Assembly (NCBI GenBank): GCA_949935795.1
Contig: CATLFX010000016.1
Location: 1 to 48,246 of the forward strand
Length of the DNA: 48,246 nt
Reading direction: 5' to 3'
Origin: an uncultured Oscillospiraceae bacterium
GTDB taxonomy: Bacteria; Bacillota; Clostridia; Oscillospirales; Oscillospiraceae
Part shown: one piece after another, positions 1-7,183 of the stretch
Numbering within the stretch: the stretch's first letter is position 1
Layout of the letters: each line of letters begins with the position of its first letter
Made by a program: the position numbers and the translations under genes
Notes under the pieces: generated by a model
Databases searched by the model: none
Seen by the model: only the letters and a program-made list of their open reading frames with translations
Told to the model about the DNA's origin: nothing

Positions 1-28
1 AGGCAGCTACCGCCTGAAAAGATGTAAA

Positions 29-62
29 CCGCCCGCCCCGGTCAGGGCGGGCGGTTTTTTAT
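29..62 (+). terminator. Intrinsic terminator of an upstream gene outside the window
   Basis: A 10-bp perfect stem (CCGCCCGCCC at 29-38 and its complement at 45-54) with a 6-nt loop is followed by a T-run. A TAA at 25-27 just before it could be the stop codon of a gene that begins left of the window. Too little of that gene is present to identify it. Confidence 0.85.
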
Positions 63-68
63 TTGCCC

Positions 69-97
69 TTGACAGCAGCCTCCTACAGGTGTAGTAT
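69..97 (+). promoter_or_regulatory. Sigma-A promoter of BlaI/BlaR1 module 1
   Basis: TTGACA at 69-74 and TAGTAT at 92-97 are separated by 17 bp. The -10 element lies inside the left operator half, so a bound BlaI-type repressor would block RNA polymerase. Confidence 0.8.
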
Positions 98-120
98 ACA
101 GGAAATACTACACCTGTAGG
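82..120. promoter_or_regulatory. Double BlaI-type operator (39-bp inverted repeat)
   Basis: Two 16-nt arms (82-97 and 105-120) are perfect inverted repeats around a 7-bp spacer. Each arm also contains its own dyad, CTACAGGTGTAG at 83-94 and CTACACCTGTAG at 108-119. This fits the TACA-N2-TGTA operator known for BlaI/MecI/CopY repressors. The left arm covers the -10 box and the right arm runs into the Shine-Dalgarno sequence (AGGAGG, 118-123) of the regulator gene. That geometry implies tight autorepression. Confidence 0.85.
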
Positions 121-130
121 AGGTTTTGCT

Positions 131-496
131 ATGCTGAAGCTGTCGGAGCGGGAGTGGCTGGTTCTAGGGGTGCTGTGGGACAGCGGCGGGGCCGCTCTGG
201 GGGAGGTGACCCAGGCCCTGCAAGAGGAAACCGGATGGAACCGGAACACGGTGCTCACCTATCTGACCCGGATGGAGGCCAAGGGCCTGGTGGACATCGA
301 AAAGGAGGGCTATCCCCGGCGCTACCGGGCGGCGCTGAGCCGGGAGGACTGCCAGGCCCAGGCCCGGGACAGCTTCCTGCGCCAGGTGTACCGGGGGTCC
401 ACCGGGGACCTGGTGGCGGCGTTTCTGAAGGAGAAGCCCATCTCCCAGGAGGAACGCGGCGAACTCCGCCGCCTGCTGGACGAAATGGAGGTCTGA
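131..496 (+). CDS. BlaI/MecI/CopY-family transcriptional repressor (module 1)
   Basis: This 121-residue protein has the usual length and layout of the BlaI family. An N-terminal winged helix (KLSEREWLVLGVLWDSGG, then NRNTVLTYLTRMEAKGLV) is followed by a C-terminal dimerisation segment. It should act as a dimer on the double TACA-N2-TGTA operator at 82-120, which overlaps its own promoter. In characterised systems the repressor is cleaved when a BlaR1-type membrane protease senses its signal, and such a protease is encoded next (697-2661). The ATG at 131 follows AGGAGG with 7-nt spacing. Unlike modules 2 and 3 in this window, the repressor and protease genes do not overlap; a 200-nt repeat-bearing gap separates them. 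The inducing signal is unknown. Confidence 0.9.
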   Translation: MLKLSEREWLVLGVLWDSGGAALGEVTQALQEETGWNRNTVLTYLTRMEAKGLVDIEKEGYPRRYRAALSREDCQAQARDSFLRQVYRGSTGDLVAAFLKEKPISQEERGELRRLLDEMEV

Positions 497-685
497 GTTC
501 CTTTTTCTTGTAAGAAAAAGGAACCGAAAAAGAACTTTTAGATCGCTGACGGTTTGCCGCCGAAGCCTGTAAAATTTCTGCCCGGCAACGGACAGCGTCC
601 TAAAGAGGACAAGAAAACTTTAGTTCGCTGACGCCCAGTGTAAAAGCTTTCAAATTACCGCCCGACAGCGGACATTTCCTTGGGA
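497..685 (+). repeat. Dispersed hairpin repeat plus two tandem degenerate units
   Basis: Directly after the stop codon lies a 13-bp stem (GTTCCTTTTTCTT at 497-509 paired with 512-524). It is followed by AAAAAGAACTTTT and a block containing TCGCTGACG and a CTGCCCGGCAACGGACA-like motif. A second, degenerate copy of that block follows at about 610-675 (TTCGCTGACG...CGCCCGACAGCGGACA). Related copies lie at 11290-11480, 14215-14262 and 32138-32160. The 200-nt space between blaI-like and blaR1-like genes consists almost entirely of this repeat. Confidence 0.75.
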
Positions 686-696
686 GGTTTTATGTT

Positions 697-2661
697 GTGA
701 CTGATTTTTGGTCTTTTCTATTGCAGACCCTCACCGCTTCCGGGGTGGCGGCGCTGCTGCTGGCCGTCAAGGCCCTGCTCCGGGACAAGCTTTCTCCCCG
801 CTGGCAGTTCGCCGTGTGGGGTATTCTGGCCGTCATCCTGCTGCTCCCGGCGGGGTACGGCGGGCGGTATGTCCTGGTCAACTGGCCCTTGTGGGTGGAG
901 GCGCTGAAATCCGCCCTCACCGGCCAGTTCGGGACGCTGACCAAGGTGATTGCCCCCATCCCCCTGCCCCCCTCCGATCCGCTGGAGACGGTGTTCGACT
1001 GGCTGTTTCTGGCCTACGTCCTGGGGGTAGCTGTGCTGCTGGTTCTTCGGTACGCAGCCTCCTATGTCCGCCTGCGGCTGGCGCTGAGAAAGGGCCGCCC
1101 CGCTCAGGAGGACCGGGTCCGGGCGGTTGCGGAGCGGTACGGCCTGCCCTGCTGTCCCACCGTGGAGGTGGAGGGCCTGCCCACCGCCTTTATCTGCGGG
1201 GTGCTCAAGCCCGTGATGGTCCTGCCCGCCGGAGTGGAGACGGATGAAAAGGTGATCCTCCACGAGCTGCTCCACCTGAAATACCGGGATGTGATCTGGG
1301 GCTGGGCCATCGCCTTTTTCCGATGCCTGCACTGGTGCAATCCCCTGCTGTGGTACTGCGCCGACCGGGCGGGCAACGATTTGGAGTCCCTGTGCGACCA
1401 GCGGGCGCTGGAGCGGCTGGAGGGGGAGGAACGCCGGGACTACGGCCGGATCCTGCTCAGCATGGCGGACGAGCGCTACGCCCGCACCCCCGGCACCTCC
1501 TCCGCCGCCAACGGGGGCAGAAACATCCGGCGGCGCATCGAGGCCATCGCCCGGTTCAAGCGCTACCCGGCGGGGATGGCGCTGGCGTCGGTGTGCGTGG
1601 CGCTGGCGCTGGCGGCGCCCCTGATGGTGGGCGCCCGGGCGGAGGACGTCAACAGTGTGCCGGGCAGCGGCGTCCAGCTGCGCATGGCCGCCGCCCGCAC
1701 CACCTGGTGCACTACCTCAGCGGGGGCCTTTGACGCCTACGCCAAAGCCGTGCTCATCCAGCGCTATGATTACCGGGCCATGTGCGCCCCCTTGTCCCAA
1801 CAGAATGAGCTGGCGGCGGAGGGCTGGTCCATAGATGGCTCGGGTGACTGGCGCTGGCCCGACATCAGCTGGAAGGACCGGGTGAACCTCACCGGCGGCT
1901 ATCAGATCTACAATCTGACCCCGGTGGGGGAGAACGCCTATGAGGGACTGCTGGTCATCGAGCTGTACAGCCCGCCCGACGGGCAGGAGTGGAGCGGCCA
2001 GACCTCGGAGCGCTGGCTGGCGGTCCAGTGGCTCCGGGCGGAGATGGAGGGGGACCGCTGGGTGGTCATCCCTCAGGAGGGCATCCGGGCTGTACCGGGG
2101 GACCAGCGGGTTGGCGGCAACCTGGGCCTGCCCTGCAAGGTCTACGAGGCCCAGCATGGCGACTGGCTGGTCCAGGCCCGGTGGCAGACCGCCGCCAGCG
2201 TCAATACCTTGGTCCAGGGCAGCGACGGGATGTGGATTTCCAGCTCCCTGGATTCCACCCCCAAGCCCCACACCGAATTTGACCGGGGCTATTATCAGTA
2301 CCAGTTCTGGGCGGTCTACACCGGCGACCCGGACAAAAAGAGCGGGTATACCAGCATCAGCCTCGCCACCGCGCCCGTCTATGGGGAGAAAGACCGGGAG
2401 CTGGAGCCTATCGACCCAAAATATCTGTGGACAGACAGCAGCGGAGGCGACAACTGGGGGGACGGCTTCGGCAACCGCAAGTTGGAGGACGGCTGGGAGG
2501 ACATGGTGTTTCTCAACGGCGGAGGCGGCGGTGTAGACTGGGGCGCGGAAGGAGCTTACCTGGCTCCAACCGCCTACCAGGCGGAGCTCTACCTCAACGG
2601 CAGAGAGGTGGGGGAGCTGACGCTTCTGCCAGTGGAAGGAGGAAAATGGATTGAACCTTGA
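697..2661 (+). CDS. BlaR1/MecR1-type M56 membrane metalloprotease (module 1)
   Basis: This 654-residue integral membrane protein has M56-peptidase architecture. Hydrophobic helices lie near residues 5-25, 45-60 and 100-125. A cytoplasmic zinc-protease domain carries HELLH at residues 189-193 (HExxH). A further membrane helix lies near residues 285-310, and about 340 residues of C-terminal extracytoplasmic domain follow. No penicillin-binding SxxK site is evident in that domain, so the ligand is probably not a beta-lactam in the classical way. By family, signal binding triggers the protease and removal of the partner repressor. The start is GTG 697 behind GGGAGG (682-687); the nearer ATG at 692 opens only a two-codon frame. 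The gene overlaps the next one by 11 nt. Confidence 0.85.
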   Translation: MTDFWSFLLQTLTASGVAALLLAVKALLRDKLSPRWQFAVWGILAVILLLPAGYGGRYVLVNWPLWVEALKSALTGQFGTLTKVIAPIPLPPSDPLETVFDWLFLAYVLGVAVLLVLRYAASYVRLRLALRKGRPAQEDRVRAVAERYGLPCCPTVEVEGLPTAFICGVLKPVMVLPAGVETDEKVILHELLHLKYRDVIWGWAIAFFRCLHWCNPLLWYCADRAGNDLESLCDQRALERLEGEERRDYGRILLSMADERYARTPGTSSAANGGRNIRRRIEAIARFKRYPAGMALASVCVALALAAPLMVGARAEDVNSVPGSGVQLRMAAARTTWCTTSAGAFDAYAKAVLIQRYDYRAMCAPLSQQNELAAEGWSIDGSGDWRWPDISWKDRVNLTGGYQIYNLTPVGENAYEGLLVIELYSPPDGQEWSGQTSERWLAVQWLRAEMEGDRWVVIPQEGIRAVPGDQRVGGNLGLPCKVYEAQHGDWLVQARWQTAASVNTLVQGSDGMWISSSLDSTPKPHTEFDRGYYQYQFWAVYTGDPDKKSGYTSISLATAPVYGEKDRELEPIDPKYLWTDSSGGDNWGDGFGNRKLEDGWEDMVFLNGGGGGVDWGAEGAYLAPTAYQAELYLNGREVGELTLLPVEGGKWIEP

Positions 2662-3241
2662 CAGAGAAGGGCTGTACCGCGGCCTGTCCAACGCCGCCTG
2701 GGGATACCTGTTCCTCAATTTTGATTTGAATCTGGGGACCGTCAGCGTCACTCCCCGGTTTGTGGGCTGGCTGTTGTTTGTGGCCGCCATACGGGATCTG
2801 GCCCAGGAGCGGCGGGACCTGGCCCTGCTGCGGCCCCTGGGCCTGCTGCTGGCGGCGTGGAACGGGGCGGACTGGCTGCTGTCCTGGGCGGGCGGGAGCG
2901 CGGGCGGCCACATCCTGTTTCTGGACCTGCTCATGGCGGCGGCAGGAGTCTACTTTCATTTCCAATTTCTCACCGACATGGCGGCGCTGGCGGCGCGGTA
3001 TCAGCCTGAGGGCGGAAATCTGGACCAGCGCCTGCGCCGCCGCAGGACCGTATATATCCTGCTCATCACCGCGGTGGCTATCCTGGTACATCTGCCCACG
3101 GGCCGGTACGCTGAGCTCCAGGGCCATGTGGCCCTGGGTCTGAGCGTTATTGCCCTTATCACCGCCCTGTTCATCATGGTGGGCACATTTGAGCTGCGCG
3201 GCCTTTTCCGGGAGGAGGAAGCCCCGGGGCCGGAGGCGTAA
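2651..3241 (+). CDS. Hypothetical polytopic membrane protein co-translated with BlaR1 module 1
   Basis: I do not recognise the family of this 196-residue protein. It contains about five or six hydrophobic segments (for example near residues 30-48, 65-80, 95-115, 135-152 and 160-178) and a short charged C-terminus. No catalytic motif is visible. The likely start is TTG 2651, placed 8 nt after AGGAGG. It overlaps the stop codon of the protease gene by 11 nt, so translation is probably coupled. Its place as the last gene of the regulator operon suggests it is either the output or an accessory of the sensor. This is inference from position only. Confidence 0.7.
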   Translation: MNLDREGLYRGLSNAAWGYLFLNFDLNLGTVSVTPRFVGWLLFVAAIRDLAQERRDLALLRPLGLLLAAWNGADWLLSWAGGSAGGHILFLDLLMAAAGVYFHFQFLTDMAALAARYQPEGGNLDQRLRRRRTVYILLITAVAILVHLPTGRYAELQGHVALGLSVIALITALFIMVGTFELRGLFREEEAPGPEA

Positions 3242-3245
3242 AACG

Positions 3246-3290
3246 AAAAACCGCCGCAGTGGGGACACATTCCCAGCTGCGGCGGTTTTT
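3246..3290 (+). terminator. Intrinsic terminator closing the module 1 operon
   Basis: CCGCCGCAG at 3251-3259 pairs with CTGCGGCGG at 3277-3285, flanked by A5 on the left and T5 on the right. It directly follows the stop codon of the membrane protein. Confidence 0.85.
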
Positions 3291-3332
3291 CCGTCTTTGC
3301 AAAATGTTCACATTCTTTTGAGACTTTTTTTA

Positions 3333-3361
3333 TTGCAATCTCCGCCCCACTATACTATACT
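3333..3361 (+). promoter_or_regulatory. Sigma-A promoter of the O-antigen-ligase-like gene
   Basis: TTGCAA at 3333-3338 and TATACT at 3356-3361 are separated by 17 bp. The gene starts 59 nt downstream of the -10 box. Confidence 0.7.
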
Positions 3362-3419
3362 GAGAAAGCTACCCACAAAATAACGCGGGACGCCCCGCTG
3401 AACAATAGGATGTGTTGCT

Positions 3420-4847
3420 ATGAACCAGCTCCGCGGGAGGCTTCAGAACGCCTCCAGGGCCCGGCTGCCCATGATCCTGGCCGTCTATATCCTCTGCCAG
3501 CCCCTTATCGATGTGCTCACCGGCCTGGGGGCCCAGGCGGAGCACCCCGTCACCGTCGGGGTGGTGGTCCGGTCGCTGGCGATCGTGCTGGCGTTCCTGT
3601 ACGCCGTGTTCGTCAGCGATTTTCCGGGAAAAAAGCGGTGGATGATCTATACCGGAGTGCTGGTGGGCTATCTGGCTCTGTTCATGGTCTACATGTTCAC
3701 CTTGGGCGGGCTGTCCCTGTGCGTGGGCAACGTGAAGGAAGTGGTCAAGACCTTTTTCGCCCCCTTCGTGCTCATCTTCCTGTGGGCGGTTTACAAGCAG
3801 TTCGGCTACCTGGTGACCTGCGAGACCATCGCCTGGGCCGGCGGGCTGTACGCCTCCGTCATCCCCATCGCCGTGGCCACCCGGACCAGCTTTGTGTCCT
3901 ACGGCAACTCCGGCTACGGCTACCGGGGCTGGTTCTACGCCGCCAATGAGGTGGGGTGCATTATGGCCATCGCCGCCCCCTTCACCATCTGGTACTGCCT
4001 GGAGGTGTTCCCCACCGTCACCAAAAAGACCTGGTGGAAGGCTGTTCTGGCCGCCTGGGCGCTGGTCGCCGTGGCCATCAGCGCCAACTCCCTGGGCACC
4101 AAGATTATCTTCGGCTTCACCGCCCTGTACTGCGCGGCCGCTTTTGTGTGGCAGCTAGTCCGCCTGGTCCGGGAGCCCAGCCGAAAGCATATCATCCAGG
4201 CCACCGCCATGGGCGCTATGCTGGTCATCACGCTGGCGTCCTTCCTGGGCTCGCCCCTGCAAAGTTATTTGAATCGCATTTACGGGCCGCTGCTGGACAA
4301 TGAGCCGGAGATCACTTTGGCTTCCTGGGGCGAGGAAATCGAGCGGGCCGCCGACGGCACCTGGCTGTATGAGCTCATCAAGGCCAACCCGGCGCTGAAG
4401 CGGGTGGACCAGATTCTCAGCCGCCGGTTCATCAGCGCCTCCCCGGCCGTCCAGGTGTACACCGAGAGCGGCCTGGCGGGCAAGCTGCTGGGCATCGGCT
4501 ACGCCAACGCCTCCGCCTACAGCCGTGAAATGTACTTCATGGTGGAGTTGGACCCCTTGGGCATTCTGGTCCGCCACGGCATCGTGGGCTTCATCCTGTA
4601 CTACGTGCCCTATCTGTGGTTCATCGGCTGGTCCATCGTCCAGTTCTTCAAGCGCCCCGCCCAGCGGCTGGCCAGCCTGCGCTGCGCCACCACGCTGTAC
4701 TGCACCCTGGCAGGCTTTGCCATCTCCGTCATCGCGGGCCACGCCCTGGTGTCCCCGGCGGTGGCCACCTTTGTCCTGGTGGTGGGTATGCAGCTCTGGG
4801 CCCAGATTCAGGAGCAGAACAAGCTGCCCAAAGGGCAGAAAGCATAA
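3420..4847 (+). CDS. O-antigen ligase/Wzy-like polytopic membrane protein
   Basis: This 475-residue protein has about ten to twelve hydrophobic segments. A large polar loop at roughly residues 285-385 lies between late membrane helices (from about EPEITLASWGEEIERAADGT on). That is the layout of the O-antigen ligase/polymerase superfamily, in which a periplasmic or extracellular loop carries the functional arginines and acts on undecaprenyl-linked sugars. In a Gram-positive organism it would more likely polymerise or attach a capsule or cell-wall glycan. It is monocistronic, with its own promoter and terminator, and no glycosyltransferase genes lie next to it. Only a weak Shine-Dalgarno (AGGA) precedes ATG 3420. 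Confidence 0.65.
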   Translation: MNQLRGRLQNASRARLPMILAVYILCQPLIDVLTGLGAQAEHPVTVGVVVRSLAIVLAFLYAVFVSDFPGKKRWMIYTGVLVGYLALFMVYMFTLGGLSLCVGNVKEVVKTFFAPFVLIFLWAVYKQFGYLVTCETIAWAGGLYASVIPIAVATRTSFVSYGNSGYGYRGWFYAANEVGCIMAIAAPFTIWYCLEVFPTVTKKTWWKAVLAAWALVAVAISANSLGTKIIFGFTALYCAAAFVWQLVRLVREPSRKHIIQATAMGAMLVITLASFLGSPLQSYLNRIYGPLLDNEPEITLASWGEEIERAADGTWLYELIKANPALKRVDQILSRRFISASPAVQVYTESGLAGKLLGIGYANASAYSREMYFMVELDPLGILVRHGIVGFILYYVPYLWFIGWSIVQFFKRPAQRLASLRCATTLYCTLAGFAISVIAGHALVSPAVATFVLVVGMQLWAQIQEQNKLPKGQKA

Positions 4848-4853
4848 CGCGAA

Positions 4854-4877
4854 ACGCCCCGCTCTGCGGGGCGTTTT
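4854..4877. terminator. Bidirectional terminator between converging genes
   Basis: ACGCCCCGC (4854-4862) and its complement (4866-4874) form a 9-bp stem with a 3-nt loop. T4 follows on the plus strand and A3 precedes it, so it can serve the ligase gene and the converging ruvX gene. Confidence 0.8.
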
Positions 4878-4879
4878 CG

Positions 4880-5302
4880 TCAGTCCCGGCGGCGGGCCAG
4901 CCAGGTCAGATATCCCTCTAAAATGAGGCTGGCCGCCACCGCGTCCACGTTTTCCCTGTGGGCCTTCATCTTCTTCCCCGAGGCGTGGAGAATCTGGTGG
5001 GCCTCAATGGTGGTACGCCGCTCGTCCCACAGCCGCACCGGCATCCCGGACTTCTCCTCCACCAGAGCGGCGAAGGAGCGGTACAGGTCTGCCCGTGGGC
5101 CCTCGGTGCCGTCCATGTTCCGGGGGAAACCCATCACCAGCTCCTCCGCCTGGCGCTCCCGGGCAATTTGGGCAATCTCCTCCGCCACCCGTTCCGGGTC
5201 CCTGCCCCGGATCACCGTAGTGTATCCTGTCAGCAGCCCGGCGGCGTCGGACACCGCCACCCCGGTACGGGCGTCGCCGTAGTCAATCGCCATCACGCGC
5301 AT
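4880..5302 (-). CDS. ruvX: RuvX/YqgF Holliday-junction resolvase-like, pre-16S rRNA nuclease
   Basis: This 140-residue protein has the RNase-H fold signature of RuvX: AIDYGDARTGVAVSD at the N-terminus, GFPRNMDGTEG in the middle, LWDERRTT, and DAVAASLILEGYL near the end. The acidic residues of the first and last motifs match the metal-binding site of the family. YqgF takes part in 5' processing of 16S rRNA in E. coli and is widely annotated as a putative Holliday junction resolvase. ATG 5302 was chosen because MRVMAIDYG is the normal N-terminus; an upstream TTG at 5326 would add eight non-conserved residues. It is divergent from the rpmG operon. Confidence 0.9.
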   Translation of the reverse strand: MRVMAIDYGDARTGVAVSDAAGLLTGYTTVIRGRDPERVAEEIAQIARERQAEELVMGFPRNMDGTEGPRADLYRSFAALVEEKSGMPVRLWDERRTTIEAHQILHASGKKMKAHRENVDAVAASLILEGYLTWLARRRD

Positions 5303-5373
5303 CCCAAATTCCCCCAATTGTTTCAATGACCAGGGCTTTCCGCGCCTGCGGCGTGGAAAACGCTGATGGACAC

Positions 5374-5402
5374 ATTATAATTGCAAAAACAACGCTTGAC
5401 AA
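5374..5402 (-). promoter_or_regulatory. Promoter of ruvX, sharing its -35 with the divergent rpmG promoter
   Basis: On the minus strand TTGTCA (5402-5397) and a consensus TATAAT (5379-5374) are 17 bp apart. The -35 box is the same CTTGACAAG (5395-5403) used in the other direction. Confidence 0.65.
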
Positions 5403-5424
5403 GCCCCTTCCGGTGTGATATTCT
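5396..5424 (+). promoter_or_regulatory. Promoter of the rpmG-secE-nusG-rplK-rplA operon
   Basis: A consensus TTGACA (5396-5401) and TATTCT (5419-5424) with 17-bp spacing lie about 210 nt upstream of rpmG, leaving a long untranslated leader. Confidence 0.8.
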
Positions 5425-5635
5425 ATCAGCACCTGTGAGCAGGGCTTTCTTTTTGTGCGTATTTTTACGGGGTACGTCCAAAAACCCTGGCTCCCCCGAG
5501 GACCACAGGGAGGCAATGCGCCGACCCCCCGCAGCCATTCAAAACGGGCGTACTGCGCCCGCTTCAGGCGTCGGAGTCGGCAAAGGCTTCCGGCGCTTTT
5601 TTGCTGGACGCCAAATTCAAAAGGAGGTGCCGAGA
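5425..5635 (+). promoter_or_regulatory. Structured 5' leader of rpmG with an internal terminator (possible attenuator)
   Basis: The leader holds a hairpin at 5545-5561 (CGGGCG/CGCCCG, 5-nt loop) and then a terminator-like hairpin. In the latter, GCGTCGGA (5568-5575) pairs with TCCGGCGC (5589-5596, one G-U pair) and T6 follows at 5597-5602. The rpmG Shine-Dalgarno AGGAGG follows at 5621-5627. No long reading frame with good initiation was found in the leader. The remaining 5303-5425 stretch holds the divergent promoters. Confidence 0.6.
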
Positions 5636-5800
5636 ATGGCGAAAGCCGGTAACCGTGTGAAGATCGTCCTGCGCTGCTCCGAGTGCAAACAGCGCAACTA
5701 CAACACCAAGAAGAACAAGCGCAACACCACCGAGCGCCTGGAGCTCAACAAGTACTGCCCCTTCTGCAGAAAGCACACTCTGCACACCGAGACTAAGTAA
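5636..5800 (+). CDS. rpmG: 50S ribosomal protein L33 (zinc-binding form)
   Basis: This 54-residue protein has the standard size of L33 and begins [14 protein letters not shown]. Two CxxC pairs, CSEC and CPFC, mark it as the zinc-ribbon (C+) form rather than the zinc-independent paralogue that replaces it under zinc limitation. It is basic and should bind 23S rRNA near the E site. ATG 5636 follows AGGAGG at 5622-5627 with normal spacing. The open frame continues upstream, but that extension lies in the leader and has no ribosome site. The rpmG-secE-nusG order is the common Firmicute arrangement; no tRNA-Trp gene lies between rpmG and secE here. Confidence 0.95.
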   Translation: MAKAGNRVKIVLRCSECKQRNYNTKKNKRNTTERLELNKYCPFCRKHTLHTETK

Positions 5801-5836
5801 TGAGCGCCGCTCACAAGGAAAGAAGGGTTAAAGTTA

Positions 5837-6124
5837 ATGTCTGAACAGGAAAAGCGGGACAACGCGCCGCAGGAGTCCGTAAGCTCCGAGAAAAAGGCCA
5901 AGGCTCCCAAGGAGAAGAAGAAGGAGAAAAAGCCCAACGCCGTCCTGCGCTGGCTGAAGGACCTGAAGGGTGAGCTGAAAAAGGTCACCTGGCCCACCGC
6001 CAAGGACGTGGTCAAAAACGTGGGCACCGTCATCCTGTGCGTCATCATTGTGGGCATCTTCATCTGGGTGTTCGACTTCCTGGCCCGCGCTGTGATCGAC
6101 GCCCTGCTCCAGCTCTTTGGTTAA
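5837..6124 (+). CDS. secE: Preprotein translocase subunit SecE
   Basis: This 95-residue protein has a lysine/glutamate-rich N-terminal tail of about 40 residues. It then carries the SecE signature LKGELKKVTWPT and one membrane-spanning helix (about residues 62-88). SecE clamps the SecY channel in the cytoplasmic membrane. It lies between rpmG and nusG and is co-transcribed with them. The ATG at 5837 follows an AAGAAGGG ribosome site. The single C-terminal helix is typical of Gram-positive SecE, which is shorter than the three-helix E. coli protein. Confidence 0.95.
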   Translation: MSEQEKRDNAPQESVSSEKKAKAPKEKKKEKKPNAVLRWLKDLKGELKKVTWPTAKDVVKNVGTVILCVIIVGIFIWVFDFLARAVIDALLQLFG

Positions 6125-6132
6125 GGCGAGCC

Positions 6133-6651
6133 ATGGCTGAGGAACTGAAATGGTATGTGGCCCACACCTACTCTGGCTACGAGAACACCGTGGCCATGTC
6201 CATTGAGCAGGCTGTGGAAAACCGCAATATGCACGACCTCATCGCCGAGGTGTCCATCCCCCTGGAGACGGTCACCGAGATTACCGACAACGGCCCCAAG
6301 ACCGTGGAGCGCAAGGTCTTCCCCGGCTATGTGCTGGTGAAGATGGTCATGACCGACGAGACCTGGCACCTGGTGCGAAACATCCGGGGCGTCACCGGCT
6401 TCGTGGGGGCGGCCAACAAGGCCATCCCCCTCACCGACGAGGAGATCGCCGCCCTGGGCGTGGAGAAGCGCGAGGTGGTGGTGGGCTACGCCGTGGGCGA
6501 CAGCGTGAAAATCACCGACGGCGCCCTGGCCTCCTTCATCGGCACGGTGGAGGAGCTGGACACCGACCGGGGCAAGGTCAAGGTGGTGGTCTCCATGTTC
6601 GGCCGGGAGACCCCTGTGGAGCTGGAACTGGACCAGGTTGAAACGATTTAA
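6133..6651 (+). CDS. nusG: Transcription termination/antitermination factor NusG
   Basis: This 172-residue protein begins with the NGN domain (KWYVAHTYSGYENTV; KVFPGYVLVKM; VRNIRGVTGFVG). It ends with a KOW domain (about residues 120-172, VGDSVKITDGALASFIGTVEEL). NusG binds the RNA polymerase clamp and couples transcription to translation or Rho. The start ATG 6133 lies 8 nt after the secE stop, so the two are translated in tandem. Length and domain order are normal for Firmicute NusG. Confidence 0.95.
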   Translation: MAEELKWYVAHTYSGYENTVAMSIEQAVENRNMHDLIAEVSIPLETVTEITDNGPKTVERKVFPGYVLVKMVMTDETWHLVRNIRGVTGFVGAANKAIPLTDEEIAALGVEKREVVVGYAVGDSVKITDGALASFIGTVEELDTDRGKVKVVVSMFGRETPVELELDQVETI

Positions 6652-6660
6652 AAAACAAGA

Positions 6661-6710
6661 GGCAGGACAGACCTGCCAGTGGGAGAGACTTCTCAGGGTC
6701 TCGTCACCAC
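6661..6710 (+). promoter_or_regulatory. rplK leader with candidate L1-binding hairpins
   Basis: The nusG-rplK spacer contains a GGCAGG/CCTGCC hairpin (6661-6677). A second hairpin is built from GTGG (6679-6682) with CCAC (6707-6710) and GAGAC (6685-6689) with GTCTC (6698-6702). In bacteria, ribosomal protein L1 represses rplK-rplA by binding a leader hairpin that mimics its rRNA site. The position and paired GTGGGA-type element fit such a site; the assignment is inferred. Confidence 0.5.
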
Positions 6711-6739
6711 CACATTTCATGTAGGAGGTGCTGTTTCAA

Positions 6740-7165
6740 ATGGCACAGAAAATTACTGGATATGTAAAATTGCAGATCCCCGCCGGCCAGGCAACTCCGG
6801 CCCCCCCTGTGGGCCCCGCCCTGGGCCAGCACGGCGTGAATATCGCCGCTTTCACCAAGGAGTTCAATGAGCGCACCAAGAAGGACATGGGCCTCATCAT
6901 CCCCGTGGTCATCACCGTGTACGCCGACCGCTCCTTCTCCTTCATCACCAAGACCCCTCCCGCCGCCGTGCTCATCAAGAAGGCGTGCAACATCGAGTCC
7001 GGCTCCGGCGTGCCCAACAAGACCAAGGTGGCCACCCTGTCCAAGGCCGACTGCCAGAAGATCGCCGAGACCAAGATGCCCGACCTGAACGCCGCCAGCC
7101 TGGAGGCCGCCATGAGCATGATCGCCGGCACCGCCCGCTCCATGGGCGTGCTGGTGGAAGAGTAA
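6740..7165 (+). CDS. rplK: 50S ribosomal protein L11
   Basis: This 141-residue protein has exactly the usual length of L11. It contains the N-terminal domain with [20 protein letters not shown] (the proline-rich hinge that contacts 23S rRNA and thiopeptides) and the C-terminal rRNA-binding domain with [16 protein letters not shown] and the [11 protein letters not shown] end. L11 forms the GTPase-associated centre with 23S rRNA helices 43 and 44. ATG 6740 was chosen over GTG 6728 because it gives the family N-terminus [12 protein letters not shown] and correct spacing after AGGAGGTG. Confidence 0.96.
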   Translation: MAQKITGYVKLQIPAGQATPAPPVGPALGQHGVNIAAFTKEFNERTKKDMGLIIPVVITVYADRSFSFITKTPPAAVLIKKACNIESGSGVPNKTKVATLSKADCQKIAETKMPDLNAASLEAAMSMIAGTARSMGVLVEE

Positions 7166-7183
7166 GGAAAGGAGGAGACACGA

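Noticed and set aside
5381-5635. N-terminal extension of the L33 frame through the leader
   Set aside because: L33 is always about 50 residues, the AGGAGG site fits ATG 5636, and the upstream part overlaps promoter and hairpin sequences.
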